Counted from the first letter of the stretch, positions 31,975 to 41,665 are shown. The stretch: 51,352 bases of DNA from CAYLUN01 sp964386865 (GCA_964386865.1 CAYLUN010000036.1:1-51352), one strand, 5' to 3'. Numbers and translations: made by a program. The notes: generated by a model not told the origin, from the letters alone.

Positions 31975-33048
31975 TTAGCCCGCTCCGAGGCGGTGGCCGG
32001 CGTATTTCTTTTCTCGAATAGGCCGCCACCACCAGTCGTTGTCGAGGTACCAGCACACGGTCTTAACGATGCCGGTGTCGAACGTCTCCTCCGGCTCCCA
32101 GCCCAGTTCGGCGCGCAGCTTCGTAGCGTCGATGGCATACCGCCTATCATGGCCGGGGCGATCCGGAACAAACGTGATCAGGTCTTTAAACGTGCGGATC
32201 GACAACGCCGTGAGGCGCGCGGGCTGGAAGCGATCCAGCGCCAGGCAGATCGCTTCGACCACTTGAAGGTTCGTCCGCTCGTTGCTGCCCCCCACATTGT
32301 ATGTCTCGCCCACGACGCCCTTCTGAAGCACCGTCACCAGCGCCTTGGCGTGGTCCTCCACATAGAGCCAGTCGCGCACATTATCCCCTGCGCCGTAGAT
32401 CGGCAGCGGCTGGCCTGCCAGCGCGTTCAAGATCACAAGCGGGATCAGCTTCTCGGGAAAGTGGAACGGGCCATAGTTATTGGAGCAGTTGGTGATGACC
32501 GTCGGCAGCCCATAGGTGTGGTGCCACGCCATCACGAGATGGTCCGAGGCGGCCTTGCTGGCCGAATAGGGCGAGCGCGGCGCATAGGGGGTCGTCTCCG
32601 TAAACAGGCCCTCCGCCCCCAACGAACCGTAAACCTCATCCGTGGAGATGTGCAGCAGACGGAAAGCACGCCTCACCTCGGAATCAGCGGGGAGCCCGCG
32701 CCAATACGCCGTCGCGACCTCCAAGAGCGTAGCCGTCCCCACCACATTCGTCTGGATGAAGGCGGACGGCCCGTCGATCGACCGGTCGACGTGAGACTCG
32801 GCCGCCAAATGCATCACCGCGTCGGGACGGAAATTCGCGAAGGCCCGCTCCAGCGCGCCGCGGTCACAGATGTCGGCCTGCGCCCACCGGTACCGGGGAT
32901 CCCCAGACACCGAAACCAACGAGTCCAAATTGCCCGCGTAGGTCAGCTTGTCGAGGTTCAGCACGTCAGAGTCGGTTGAGCGTATCAGATGGCGGATGAC
33001 TGCCGAACCGATGAAACCAGCCCCCCCTGTCACCAACACTCGCTTCAT
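31975..33048 (-). CDS. rmlB: dTDP-glucose 4,6-dehydratase (RmlB)
   Basis: A 357-aa extended SDR with VLVTGGAGFIGSAVIRHLIR, LDKLTYAGNLDSL, HLAAESHVDRSIDGP, the catalytic HISTDEVYGSLG (Thr-Asp-Glu), YSASKAASDHLV (Tyr-x3-Lys) and NNYGPFHFPEKLIPL. It converts dTDP-glucose to dTDP-4-keto-6-deoxyglucose, the branch point for RmlD-type products, for the WecE-type transaminase, and for the 2,3-dehydratase at 3636-5057. It is 13 bp after the autokinase gene, so it is co-transcribed with the assembly machinery. Confidence 0.96.
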   Translation of the reverse strand: MKRVLVTGGAGFIGSAVIRHLIRSTDSDVLNLDKLTYAGNLDSLVSVSGDPRYRWAQADICDRGALERAFANFRPDAVMHLAAESHVDRSIDGPSAFIQTNVVGTATLLEVATAYWRGLPADSEVRRAFRLLHISTDEVYGSLGAEGLFTETTPYAPRSPYSASKAASDHLVMAWHHTYGLPTVITNCSNNYGPFHFPEKLIPLVILNALAGQPLPIYGAGDNVRDWLYVEDHAKALVTVLQKGVVGETYNVGGSNERTNLQVVEAICLALDRFQPARLTALSIRTFKDLITFVPDRPGHDRRYAIDATKLRAELGWEPEETFDTGIVKTVCWYLDNDWWWRPIREKKYAGHRLGAG

Positions 33049-33061
33049 CGCCTGCGCTCCA

Positions 33062-35533
33062 CTATTCGTCGTCAGTCATGGACACATCGACCACGTCTTG
33101 CCTGACCGCCACCGAGGGCGGCGTCAGGTCGTCCTCGTCCAACGCGCTCTTCCCGTCGCGGCTCGGGACCTCGGAGGGCGCCTTTGCTTTCGAGCCCGAT
33201 TTCTTGTCGTGCCCGTAGGCTCCGTACCTCGACGTGTAGCGGTAGGCGTAGCGGTAATGATAGTCGTATTGGCTGAAGTGGTTGCGCCGGCCAAAGTCCA
33301 CATCGTTGACGATGACGCCGATCACGCGGGCGCCAGCCTCCGTCAGATGCCGCGCGGCGTGCTTGATCGGCTGGAACCTTGTCCGGTCCGGACAGCACAA
33401 GATCATGACCGAGTCGGCCAGCGAGGCCAACACCATCACATCCCCCACGATGCCGAACGGAGGCGAGTCGATGATGATCCGGTCATAGTGCTCGCGAGCC
33501 CAGGTGAAGAACTCGAGGATGGCTCCGCTGCCCATGAGGCTGGAGGGGCTGACCTCCGAGGAGGCTTTGGACAACACGACGTCCAGGTTGGCCAGCCCGG
33601 AGGGCACGGGAAGCGCCGCGAAAAGCGAGGCGTCGTTCTTGGCCAGCGTGTGCGGCAAGCTGTGGTAATCCGTAGGCTTCTTCTCAAAAATGCGCGCCAG
33701 GCGCGGGCGGCGCATGTCGAAGTCGATCAAGAGCGTCTTCTGCCCGCTTTGCGCGCACGATGCAGCCAAGCTGCACGACGTGATCGTCTTGCCCTCGCCC
33801 GGCTGCGTGCTCATGCACAGCAGCACTTTCGACATCTCCTGGTAGCGGGGCGAGTCGAGCAGGTTGCGCAGCCCTGCAACAGCCTCTGCGAACTGCGAGA
33901 ACTTGTCGTCTACGACCAGGCGCGCCAGCTGCTCGCGCTTCTTCCGGCGCACGTGCGGCATCACCGCCAGCGTCTTCAGGCGCAGCCGCTGCTCGATATC
34001 CGATATCCCGACGATCTTGTCCTCCAGATGGTCGAGAACCAGCACGAAGACGATTCCGAGAAACAGGCCCAAAACGGGCCCCGCAGGAAAGATGACCATC
34101 GGATTGGGCAACACCGGGTCTTTCGGCTTGAACGCCTGCTCAACCTGCTTGATGATCGCCGTGTTTTCGTCCGAGGCCAACTGGGCCTCGCGCGTCCGCT
34201 GCAGGAGCGCCTTGTAATTGACGTCCGCAACCTCCCGCTCGCGCTCCAGCTGATCCAACTTCATCTTCGCGGACACCATCTTCAGCTCCAGGTCCGATAT
34301 CTTCTTGGTCAGCTCGTCGCGCTTAGGCGTAAGCTGCGCCAATTGTCGCTGCAGCAGATCCAGGTTCGCCTTGCAGGTCTCCAAGGCGCGGAAAACCACG
34401 TCGGCGAACTGCTGGTTGTAGACTTCGACCTCTTTCTCCTTCACCTTCACTTCCGGGTGGTTGGCCGTGTAGCGGGCCAACAGCGAGTTCTTGTCCGCCA
34501 AGGTCTTCTGCAGCAACTGATAGGCCACGCCGATTTCGCCCGACCGGGGAACGGAGTCGGGCAGGGATCCGAACTTCTCGGGCTCGCTCTGTATGGCGTC
34601 GAGCGTCTTGCGCAGCTCGGTCGACCTCGAGATGTCGCTCTCGAGCCCGAGAATCTGCTCATTTAACTTGATGATCGACTGCTGGGCGTTCTGGCTCTCG
34701 CTGGCCATCAGATCGATCTGGTTCGCCACGCGGAAGTCAAGCATGTCTTTGTCGGTGCGCTCGAGCGTCCGCTTCTGCTGCTCCGTCGTTGCGGACAGCC
34801 ACGACACGGCCACTTCGGACTCGTTCCGGTTCTGGTCCGTCGTGAACATCTCCGAGGCCTTGGCGTACGCGTTCGCCAGATCCGTCGCCAGCTGCGCGTC
34901 GGTCGAGCGGACGGCGATCCGGATCAGCCGAGAGCGGCGCTGCAGGGTCATTTTCGAGCTGACCAGCGTGCCGATAAGCTGCTCGTCGGTTACGGTCGAG
35001 CTCGGGTAGTCGCTCCTATACTGCGTCACAATCTGGTCGATGACCGCCCGGCTGCGCAGGCGCGCCAGGCGGGTGTTGAACACCTCGTCGACCGTCGCGC
35101 TCACATCGGTGTCGATGATCGCCCGCCGAACGCCCATGATGGTCGGCTGGCGCAGGCTCATTTCGAAAATGCTCTCAGCTTCGTAGATGGTCGGGGAGAT
35201 CTTGAAGACCGCAAAAGCCGTGATCAGGCCGATGATGACAAACACAACCAGAGTCACCCAGCGCTGCGTGCAGACGCGGATCATGCGCCCGATGGTTACG
35301 GCGCCCATGAGCGACTCCTCGCTGTCGCTCACACCGCCGCCTAGCCCGCCATAGTAATAGCCGCCGCCGTAAGACCCGGCAGGCGCGCCGTAGGCGGCGG
35401 GCGCTGCGCCGCCGTAGTAGACGGCCCGCGATGAGCCGCCGTAGTACATGGCGCGATTGTTCCCGCCATAGTACATCGGCCGCCGGGAGACAGACTTTGC
35501 CTCGCCGGAAGAAGGTTGTTCGGTATCACTCAT
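33062..35533 (-). CDS. wzc: Wzc-type polysaccharide co-polymerase/tyrosine autokinase with Tyr-Gly repeats at the N-terminus
   Basis: An 823-aa fused chain-length determinant and BY-kinase. After an unusual Tyr/Gly-rich N-terminus (PMYYGG, AMYYGG, AVYYGG, then GGYYYGGLGGG, residues 19-67) there is a transmembrane helix (about 92-110), a long periplasmic coiled-coil-rich Wzz part, and a second helix (GPVLGLFLGIVFVLVLDHL). The cytoplasmic kinase has Walker A STQPGEGKT, LLIDFDMRRPRLARIF and Walker B IIIDSPP. The C-terminal tail has a tyrosine cluster (YDYHYRYAYRYTSRYGAYG), the usual autophosphorylation site. It controls export and chain length with Wza. GGAGA precedes ATG 35533. Confidence 0.92.
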   Translation of the reverse strand: MSDTEQPSSGEAKSVSRRPMYYGGNNRAMYYGGSSRAVYYGGAAPAAYGAPAGSYGGGYYYGGLGGGVSDSEESLMGAVTIGRMIRVCTQRWVTLVVFVIIGLITAFAVFKISPTIYEAESIFEMSLRQPTIMGVRRAIIDTDVSATVDEVFNTRLARLRSRAVIDQIVTQYRSDYPSSTVTDEQLIGTLVSSKMTLQRRSRLIRIAVRSTDAQLATDLANAYAKASEMFTTDQNRNESEVAVSWLSATTEQQKRTLERTDKDMLDFRVANQIDLMASESQNAQQSIIKLNEQILGLESDISRSTELRKTLDAIQSEPEKFGSLPDSVPRSGEIGVAYQLLQKTLADKNSLLARYTANHPEVKVKEKEVEVYNQQFADVVFRALETCKANLDLLQRQLAQLTPKRDELTKKISDLELKMVSAKMKLDQLEREREVADVNYKALLQRTREAQLASDENTAIIKQVEQAFKPKDPVLPNPMVIFPAGPVLGLFLGIVFVLVLDHLEDKIVGISDIEQRLRLKTLAVMPHVRRKKREQLARLVVDDKFSQFAEAVAGLRNLLDSPRYQEMSKVLLCMSTQPGEGKTITSCSLAASCAQSGQKTLLIDFDMRRPRLARIFEKKPTDYHSLPHTLAKNDASLFAALPVPSGLANLDVVLSKASSEVSPSSLMGSGAILEFFTWAREHYDRIIIDSPPFGIVGDVMVLASLADSVMILCCPDRTRFQPIKHAARHLTEAGARVIGVIVNDVDFGRRNHFSQYDYHYRYAYRYTSRYGAYGHDKKSGSKAKAPSEVPSRDGKSALDEDDLTPPSVAVRQDVVDVSMTDDE

Positions 35534-35585
35534 CGGATCTCTCCACTGGCTGTCGATCGGCAGGATGCATTCATGTCGTTCATGT

Positions 35586-37001
35586 TCACGTTGATCCGGA
35601 TGCTTTGGCCGGCAAGAACGCCGGCACCATCGCCATAACGAACGTCCAACTGGTCAGAACGGCTGGCGAGCGGAAAGGGCTGGCGATCCAGCTCTCGGCG
35701 AAACACAGCGCCGTGGCGAGGACGCCAGTCACGACGAGGGGGGAGAGGCGCAGCAGCAGCCAGCGGCTCTCAAACTCGACCCCGGGTCCTTCCTGCCACG
35801 CCAGGCGCAAGCGATAGCAGACCGGGACAAGGAGCGCGGCGACCAGAGCGAGCAACAAGCCCACCCCCAGCGCGCCGTATTCGCACAAGAACTGCAAGCT
35901 GTCATTACGGACAAAGGCCTGGTCGCGCCTGATCACGGACCAGTCCTTGCCCTCAACGACCGTTCCCACATGATGAAAGAAGCCATCTGTGCCCACCCCC
36001 ACCCACGGGTGGCCTTTCCAAATCTTAAGAACGGCCGACGTACGTATCTCGCGATCCGAGGCCACCGCATCCCAGTGTTGACCCCACGCCGCCAGGCTCT
36101 TCACCTTCTCCGCCACCGGATTCCCCGGGAAAACATACACGACAGCCAAGACCGCGCTCACGCAGACCACCAGCGTGACAAAGAACAGCTTCAGCTGAGT
36201 GGGCTTCGAATGGCTATGGCCAAGGAGCAACATCCAATAGACCACGAGAAGAAGCGCCGTGACAACATACACCACGATCGCCAGCGCGCTCGCAAAGAAC
36301 AGCATGCCGGCCAAATTGCCGATGAACGCGAAGCCGAAGAGCAATTCCGTCCCCCGCTGCCTGCGACTCAGCGCGTCCACATAGGCGCCCATGCCCATGA
36401 CCAGCCAGAACCCGAAAAACGAGCCCGGGTTGCAGGCGCTCGGATCCCGCGCCGAAGCGGCATAGGACGCGTCGCCGCCGCTGGCTTGCCAAACCATGTA
36501 GACGGCGATAGCCCCGCTGACCGCCGAAGCTGCTTGCAGGAGGAACCGCTTGCCCGACCGGTTGACGCCCTGACGCAGGACGATGCCGGCAACCACACAC
36601 GCCAACAGCACAGAAACGTTTGCGAGGGCAGCCTTGGCTTCGATGCTAAACGGCAGCCAGGTGACCGGCGGCGGGCTGAATTGCCAAACGTCCGCGTCGG
36701 ACAGGTAAACCAGCGAGCACCCGCTGTTCAGCCACTGGATAAACACCATCCCCACGGCTGCCAAACCAAGATAAGTGAACGCATCGCGTAACACGGCCTG
36801 CCCCGTCCTAAAGCGCGCGTCCGAAAGCGTCTCGCCCTTCCGCACGGAGGGCAAAAGGATCAGCGCCTCAAGCGTTAGCAAGGCGAGCCATAGAAGTGGC
36901 CGATGACTCAAGCCGCGCGGCTGGGAAACTCCACACCAAGAGACGAACCACAAGAGGCCCACGTGGATCGCCAACCAGTACTTTGTCAAAACCGTCTGCA
37001 T
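35586..37001 (-). CDS. Second O-antigen ligase/polymerase-like membrane protein (Wzy_C type)
   Basis: A 471-aa polytopic membrane protein with about ten hydrophobic segments. Its C-terminal loop has KGHPWVGVGTDGFFHHVG and FVRNDSLQFLCEYGALGVGL, the same signature as the protein at 25538-27037. TWLPFSIE versus AWLPYSVN and similar N-terminal layout suggest the two are distant paralogues. Sitting between the barrel gene and the Wzc-type autokinase, this copy is the likelier polymerase for the exported chain; that is inference. ATG 37001 is used; a GTG at 37007 is also possible. Confidence 0.82.
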   Translation of the reverse strand: MQTVLTKYWLAIHVGLLWFVSWCGVSQPRGLSHRPLLWLALLTLEALILLPSVRKGETLSDARFRTGQAVLRDAFTYLGLAAVGMVFIQWLNSGCSLVYLSDADVWQFSPPPVTWLPFSIEAKAALANVSVLLACVVAGIVLRQGVNRSGKRFLLQAASAVSGAIAVYMVWQASGGDASYAASARDPSACNPGSFFGFWLVMGMGAYVDALSRRQRGTELLFGFAFIGNLAGMLFFASALAIVVYVVTALLLVVYWMLLLGHSHSKPTQLKLFFVTLVVCVSAVLAVVYVFPGNPVAEKVKSLAAWGQHWDAVASDREIRTSAVLKIWKGHPWVGVGTDGFFHHVGTVVEGKDWSVIRRDQAFVRNDSLQFLCEYGALGVGLLLALVAALLVPVCYRLRLAWQEGPGVEFESRWLLLRLSPLVVTGVLATALCFAESWIASPFRSPAVLTSWTFVMAMVPAFLPAKASGST

Positions 37002-37106
37002 CACCACTCAGCCGCGCCGCTCGTGCCATACAACAGAAAATCCGCCCACACTTCGACACACTCGCGCAGGCGGATCTGTCCACACTCTGACCATCAACGA
37101 GGACGG

Positions 37107-38303
37107 TCAGTATCTCACATTCATACCCACTGCGATGCGGGTACGGTTATACTCGTTAATGCTGACATCCGACATATCGTTTTCATAATCCACATAACTG
37201 TAAAGCGTGACAAAGCGCCTCAGGCGATAGTCGGCGCGAATCCGCGCAGCATAGGTGTCCTCTGTAACCGAGCCGCTCGACGCATCCACGAATTCGCTCA
37301 CCTCGCGCCGGTACGCGAAATCGAGGCGCGTCGTGAGCCGCTCCATCGGCCGGTAGGTCAGCCCCGCATTCAGGGCAGACACCTGAACCGCCGAGTTCTG
37401 CGACACCTCGCTCGGCTGGAAGCAGCTGGAGCCCGCGAGCGTCGCCGCCCACTTCTTGTTGATCTGCCAGCTCGCGTCCACGCTATAGGTCCAGCCGACC
37501 AGCTGATCCGTCCCGCCGTAATCAAACCAGCTCGCGCCGGTCAGCGCATGGCAGCGGATGCGATCCGTGGGCTGCGATGAAACGCCAGCCTGAAGCGTAT
37601 ACCCGGTGCTACCGCTGCCGATGCCGACCGCGCCATCGCTGGTGTACTCTTGGTACGAGCCGGCGACCAGGATATCGGTCTTCGCGGAAATCTTGCGGGC
37701 CAGCTCGAGCCCGACGGACCACTCCTGCCAGCCATACAGCGACAAGTAGTCCCGCACGCTGTTCGCGTATGCGAGCTCCGAATACTGCGCGTTCAGCGTG
37801 GCAGACATCCGCTCGCTGAAATCGTAAGACAGGGCGCCCGTGAAATCCACCTCCTCGCGGTCGCGCCAGAGGCCCCGGCCGCCATCCACGAGCGAATCGT
37901 TTTGGCTGGTCTTCATGTAGCTCTGCCCCAGCACAATCCCCAGCCCTTTATGCGATTCCCAGCAGGCCTCGAGGCTTTCCCCGTAGCGGTCCGCGTTCAA
38001 ATCGCTCTCCTGCGCGTACCAGTCGTAGGCGAACCACGCATTGCCGGTAATGCCCCACTCGTTGTGCTTGTAGCTCAGGTCGACGCCCGGCTGCACGCTC
38101 AGGATGTTGTCGTCCACCTCCTCCTGGTCATAGTTCACGTTCGAGTCGTACATGTACTCGAAGCTCACGTACGGAGAGACCGACAAGTTATTGAAGAAGT
38201 TAAAGCCGCGGGTATCCTGCCCCAACGACTGTCCGGCTAGCGCGGCAACCAACACCACACAGGCGACACCCTTAGCACCCTGCAATATTCTGCAAATAGG
38301 CAT
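37107..38303 (-). CDS. Outer-membrane beta-barrel protein of the EPS locus
   Basis: A 398-aa exported protein. The signal peptide ends near LAGQSLGQD. The rest alternates polar and hydrophobic residues in strands of a large barrel and ends in an aromatic residue (RIAVGMNVRY), as outer-membrane proteins do. FEYMYDSNVNYDQEE near the start is typical of the BBP2-type barrels found in exopolysaccharide loci. It may help export or secretion of the polymer. ATG 38303 has AGGGG upstream; ATG 38327 would add eight residues. The next gene ends 30 bp before it. Confidence 0.8.
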   Translation of the reverse strand: MPICRILQGAKGVACVVLVAALAGQSLGQDTRGFNFFNNLSVSPYVSFEYMYDSNVNYDQEEVDDNILSVQPGVDLSYKHNEWGITGNAWFAYDWYAQESDLNADRYGESLEACWESHKGLGIVLGQSYMKTSQNDSLVDGGRGLWRDREEVDFTGALSYDFSERMSATLNAQYSELAYANSVRDYLSLYGWQEWSVGLELARKISAKTDILVAGSYQEYTSDGAVGIGSGSTGYTLQAGVSSQPTDRIRCHALTGASWFDYGGTDQLVGWTYSVDASWQINKKWAATLAGSSCFQPSEVSQNSAVQVSALNAGLTYRPMERLTTRLDFAYRREVSEFVDASSGSVTEDTYAARIRADYRLRRFVTLYSYVDYENDMSDVSINEYNRTRIAVGMNVRY

Positions 38304-38333
38304 AACAACACCCCTTTTCCTGCTCATTGCCAC

Positions 38334-39290
38334 TCAATCATGATCGTTGATCATGGTACTGATCCACGAGATACCATCACATTCGCACGGGTTACGCTCC
38401 GGCACGTCCGGCCGAATGTTGGTCGACTGGTTCTGGTAGCCCAAGGGGCGCCTGTTGATTCCAAAATCAGCTGGCTGGTCAAGCCCAGACGAAGGCGTCG
38501 TGTCAAGGTTCACGCCAATCACCATGGAGAGCGACTCCACCCCGCTCATCTGCGCCAGCAGGCGGTCCAAGCGGGAATGCCCGATCAACCGCAGCATGTT
38601 CTCGTTGGAGATGAGCAGCGCCTCCACATCGGCCGCCGCCAGCAAGCCGTCATAGTTCCGGTCTTTCAGCGCGGCAGGAAGCCACGACGCCACCAGGCTG
38701 CGCATGCGCTCGTCCGGCAGCAGCGCCAGCAGCTTCTTCTCGAGATCCGGACTCTTCGCGCCCCGGAGGAAAGCCAGCAGCACGAACGTGTTCCGCACCG
38801 AAGGCTCGTCGGTCTGCGCGTTCCGGGCAATCGCCACGGTCACAGCCGCAACCGCGATGGCCTCGTACTGCTCGTCCGTCAGCTTGTTGTACTCCTGGTC
38901 GAAGCGCTTGGCCAGCTCCTCCGTCACGGCGGGCAGATACTCGACCGGCACGCAGGCGAAGACCTCTGCGATCACCTTGTTCTTGATCTCGCCGTTCACC
39001 CCCGCGATACAGGCGACCGCCGTACGCACAAAGGCGGCGGCCTTCTCATCCGGCCCGACCGGCATACGCGTCACAGCTTTGAGCATCCGCTGGGTGAACT
39101 CGACCCGCTCTTCCGGCGCGATCTGCGTCAACGTCTCGCGCAACACCGACTCCTGCTGAACGGACTCCCCGATCTTCTTGAGCCACTGCGCACGAGTCAG
39201 AACCGACGCGTCGGCGGACCACACACTTCCCGCTCCACCTACGGCCACCATGACTGCGAAAAGCCACATGCCTATGCAACTTTGTTTCAT
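38334..39290 (-). CDS. Secreted helical protein of unknown function in the EPS locus
   Basis: A 318-aa protein with a clear signal peptide (MKQSCIGMWLFAVMVAVG to about SVWSADA). The mature part is rich in amphipathic helices (VLRETLTQIAPEERVEFTQR, YLPAVTEELAKRFDQEY, LLALLPDERMRSLVASWL) and ends with a Pro/Asn/Cys-containing tail (RNPCECDGISWI). I recognise no family. AAGGAG lies eight bases before ATG 39290, fixing the start. It sits between the export lipoprotein (20 bp away) and the barrel gene, so a periplasmic or outer-membrane role in export is plausible. Confidence 0.75.
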   Translation of the reverse strand: MKQSCIGMWLFAVMVAVGGAGSVWSADASVLTRAQWLKKIGESVQQESVLRETLTQIAPEERVEFTQRMLKAVTRMPVGPDEKAAAFVRTAVACIAGVNGEIKNKVIAEVFACVPVEYLPAVTEELAKRFDQEYNKLTDEQYEAIAVAAVTVAIARNAQTDEPSVRNTFVLLAFLRGAKSPDLEKKLLALLPDERMRSLVASWLPAALKDRNYDGLLAAADVEALLISNENMLRLIGHSRLDRLLAQMSGVESLSMVIGVNLDTTPSSGLDQPADFGINRRPLGYQNQSTNIRPDVPERNPCECDGISWISTMINDHD

Positions 39291-39310
39291 TATAGTTACT
39301 CCTTCTACAC

Positions 39311-40006
39311 TCAGTACCAAGATTCGGGAACCCAAACCACGTCGCCTGGCTTCAACAGCACGTCAAGATCCGCACGTCCCTCTTTGCCAATCAACTCGAT
39401 GTTCACGCTGAATTTCCTCAGCGTGCCGTCCTTCTCACGCCGCGTCACACGCACGCTCTTCTTGTTTGCAAGCGACGTCACATTCCCCGACAACATCAGC
39501 GCCCGCGTCACCGTCAGATCTCCTGTAGACGGCACATTCACGGGGCCCGGCCGAGTCACCTCGCCCATCACGAGCACAGACCCCCACGGCGACTTCATGC
39601 CCGCGTTTTCCTGATAAACGAAACTGACCGTCACCTGCGGATCAAGGTAGTACTCTTTCAACGCCCCCTTGATCTTCTCCTGCAAAGCCACAAGCGTCAG
39701 CCCTTCGCACTTCACGGCGCCAATCAGATCCATCAGGATCTCGCCGTTTGCGTTGACCTCCTTCGCCTCCTCCTTCACGCCCGAGCCCGAGTTCGTGACC
39801 GCAACACGAAGAACCAACCCCGGCTTGATCGTCGGCTCACCCGGCTCCACATACACAGCCTGACTGCCAATCCCGGCGCCCGGATCTGCCCGCTTCCACA
39901 TCCAACAGCCCGTGACCAGTTGGCTCAGACAAACGACCCAGAAAACCGCACACATTCTAGCCGACTTGTTCGAAAAAAACACGCTCGCTCCGCTTTCTGA
40001 AGACAC
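39311..40006 (-). CDS. wza: Wza-type polysaccharide export lipoprotein
   Basis: A polysaccharide export protein of about 231 aa. A lipoprotein signal (FWVVCLSQLVTGC) is followed by PGEPTIKPGLVLRVAVTNSG and NGEILMDLIGAVKCEGLTL, the Poly_export region, and a SLBB-like part (VLVMGEVTRPGPVNVP, LKPGDVVWVPESWY). It is short compared with Wza, like the small export proteins of other phyla. GTG 40006 is preferred because AAGGG lies six bases upstream and the start is 17 nt downstream of a good promoter; ATG 39955 is the alternative. It forms the outer-membrane exit port with the Wzc-type partner. Confidence 0.87.
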   Translation of the reverse strand: MSSESGASVFFSNKSARMCAVFWVVCLSQLVTGCWMWKRADPGAGIGSQAVYVEPGEPTIKPGLVLRVAVTNSGSGVKEEAKEVNANGEILMDLIGAVKCEGLTLVALQEKIKGALKEYYLDPQVTVSFVYQENAGMKSPWGSVLVMGEVTRPGPVNVPSTGDLTVTRALMLSGNVTSLANKKSVRVTRREKDGTLRKFSVNIELIGKEGRADLDVLLKPGDVVWVPESWY

Positions 40007-40189
40007 TTCTTTCCCTTGAGTCGAACAACAGTGTAGCACTTGTGAATCCTGCCATCAACCGGAAAAAAACAAAACCGGGCGAGATTTCTGTTCACAATTA
40101 TGCACGAGCCTGAGCCCCTAAAACCGGTTTTGGCGGCGCCTAGCACAGCCGGCCCAAGCAGCGCCCGTGGCTGGTTCACACGTGTCGCG
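40007..40189. other. Promoter region upstream of the export operon
   Basis: A 183-bp gap carrying the wza promoter (40030-40058) and a 12-bp palindrome AAAACCGGTTTT (about 40120-40131) that could be an operator or part of a terminator for the radical SAM gene. No gene is seen. Confidence 0.6.
40030..40058 (-). promoter_or_regulatory. Sigma-70-type promoter of the EPS export operon
   Basis: On the minus strand TTGATG (40058-40053), a 17-bp spacer and TACACT (40035-40030). The start would fall near 40023, just before the ribosome-binding site of the GTG at 40006. Confidence 0.6.
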
Positions 40190-41665
40190 TCACGCCTTGA
40201 AGTCCCTCAAATGCCCTGCGACCGACAAGAACCCCCGCCAGTAAAACTTCAGGTCCTCGACCGGGTCGCGCGTCGAAGCCAGCCGCCTCACAATGGTCTC
40301 GGGGTGCAGAAACGCGCGGTAAACCTGACGCACCGCGCCCTTGATGACCTCCTCCGACACGCCCGCCTTCATCACCAGCCGCCGCATATCGTAGTCGTCC
40401 CAGTCCCGCGTGACCAGCAGCCCCGCCGCGTCCAGTTCGCGGAACAGCGGCGTGCCCGGATACGGAATCAGCATCGTCACCTGCAGCGTATAGGCGTACC
40501 CCTTCCGCAGCAGCGTCCGCGCCAGGCGAACCGTGTTGGCGATCTCAGCCTCCCCCTCCCACGGGTAGCCAAACATCACCGTAACGTGCACGTTCAGCCC
40601 CGCCCGCGACGCCGCCTTCGCCCCCGTCAGAATCTGCCCGACCTCCACGCCCTTGCACAGCCGGTCCAGCGTGGTCTGGTTCGCCGACTCCAAGCCGAAA
40701 AGCACCAGCCGGAACCCGGCCCGCTTCATCAAGCGGTACTCGGCCTCGCTCAGCCGGCCGAAGCGCATGTTGCAGTCGATCTTGACCCGCTTGTGGTAGC
40801 CGCGGGCGATCATCTCCTCGCAGAACGTCTTGAGCCAGGCGCCCGCCGGGAGGCACCCGGTGTCGTCCATAATCTCCCGCACCCCGTACCGCTCGACCAG
40901 GTCCCCAATTTCATCGACGACCTCCTTGGGGTCGCGCGCCCGGAAGCTGGGATAGAGGGTCGTCCACGAGCAAAACGTGCACTTGCCGTGCCAGCAGTCG
41001 CGCCCGGACATGATGTACGTGCCAGGCGTCCGGCGGTAGTTTCCGTTCTTCACCGCATACAGCCGCCACTGCGTCAGCTCGCGGTCGATCCACGGCGCCG
41101 TCCTCAGATCGTGGTCTAGCCGGAACGTGCCGCTGCTCCGCACCGCGCCGTCCTCGCCCCGCCAGTAGATCCCCGGCTCCAGCCTCCCAGAAGAGCCCAT
41201 CCCGCCCCCCACCTCGGACGCCAGGCTCTCGAGCAGGTTCAGCAAGAGGAAGTCGTAGTCGCCCCCGGCGAGAACGAAGTCGACCGGGCAGCGCGCGAAG
41301 CTCTCCTCCGGCAGGGCCGTCACATGGTCGCCCACCAGCACGATCCGCGCCTCCGGCAACCTCGCCTTCAACGTTTGAATGTAGGCCCAATGCCGGGACA
41401 CCACCGGCGTCTTGGTCTCCAGCAGCACCACGTCGGGCCGGAAAGCGTCCAGCCGCTTGTCGAACTCCTCGGCGCTCCACTCGGACGCGATCCCGTCCAG
41501 CCAGGCCACCTCGTGGCCGGCACGCTTGGCCTGCGTCGCGGCGAGCGCCGGCACGACCGGGTAAATAAAGGTGGGGCGGTTGAACCACTGAAACTGCCGG
41601 TTCTGCGACAGAAGGGGCACGCCCTTCTCGGACGGCAACGGCGGATAGGCGATGGCGACACGCAT
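40190..41665 (-). CDS. B12-binding-domain radical SAM protein
   Basis: A 491-aa protein with an N-terminal cobalamin-binding-type domain (RVAIAYPPLPSEKGVPLL, RPDVVLLETKTPVVS, IVLVGDHVTALPEESFARC) followed by a radical SAM core. The iron-sulphur cysteines are C224, C229 and C232 (RDCWHGKCTFC), and the barrel has EIMDDTGCLPAG, RLVLFGLESANQTTLDRL and MLIPYPGTPLF. Relatives carry out methylations or rearrangements on lipids and sugars; the substrate is not predictable. It sits between the tRNA and the EPS operon on the same strand and may belong to the envelope locus. Confidence 0.88.
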   Translation of the reverse strand: MRVAIAYPPLPSEKGVPLLSQNRQFQWFNRPTFIYPVVPALAATQAKRAGHEVAWLDGIASEWSAEEFDKRLDAFRPDVVLLETKTPVVSRHWAYIQTLKARLPEARIVLVGDHVTALPEESFARCPVDFVLAGGDYDFLLLNLLESLASEVGGGMGSSGRLEPGIYWRGEDGAVRSSGTFRLDHDLRTAPWIDRELTQWRLYAVKNGNYRRTPGTYIMSGRDCWHGKCTFCSWTTLYPSFRARDPKEVVDEIGDLVERYGVREIMDDTGCLPAGAWLKTFCEEMIARGYHKRVKIDCNMRFGRLSEAEYRLMKRAGFRLVLFGLESANQTTLDRLCKGVEVGQILTGAKAASRAGLNVHVTVMFGYPWEGEAEIANTVRLARTLLRKGYAYTLQVTMLIPYPGTPLFRELDAAGLLVTRDWDDYDMRRLVMKAGVSEEVIKGAVRQVYRAFLHPETIVRRLASTRDPVEDLKFYWRGFLSVAGHLRDFKA

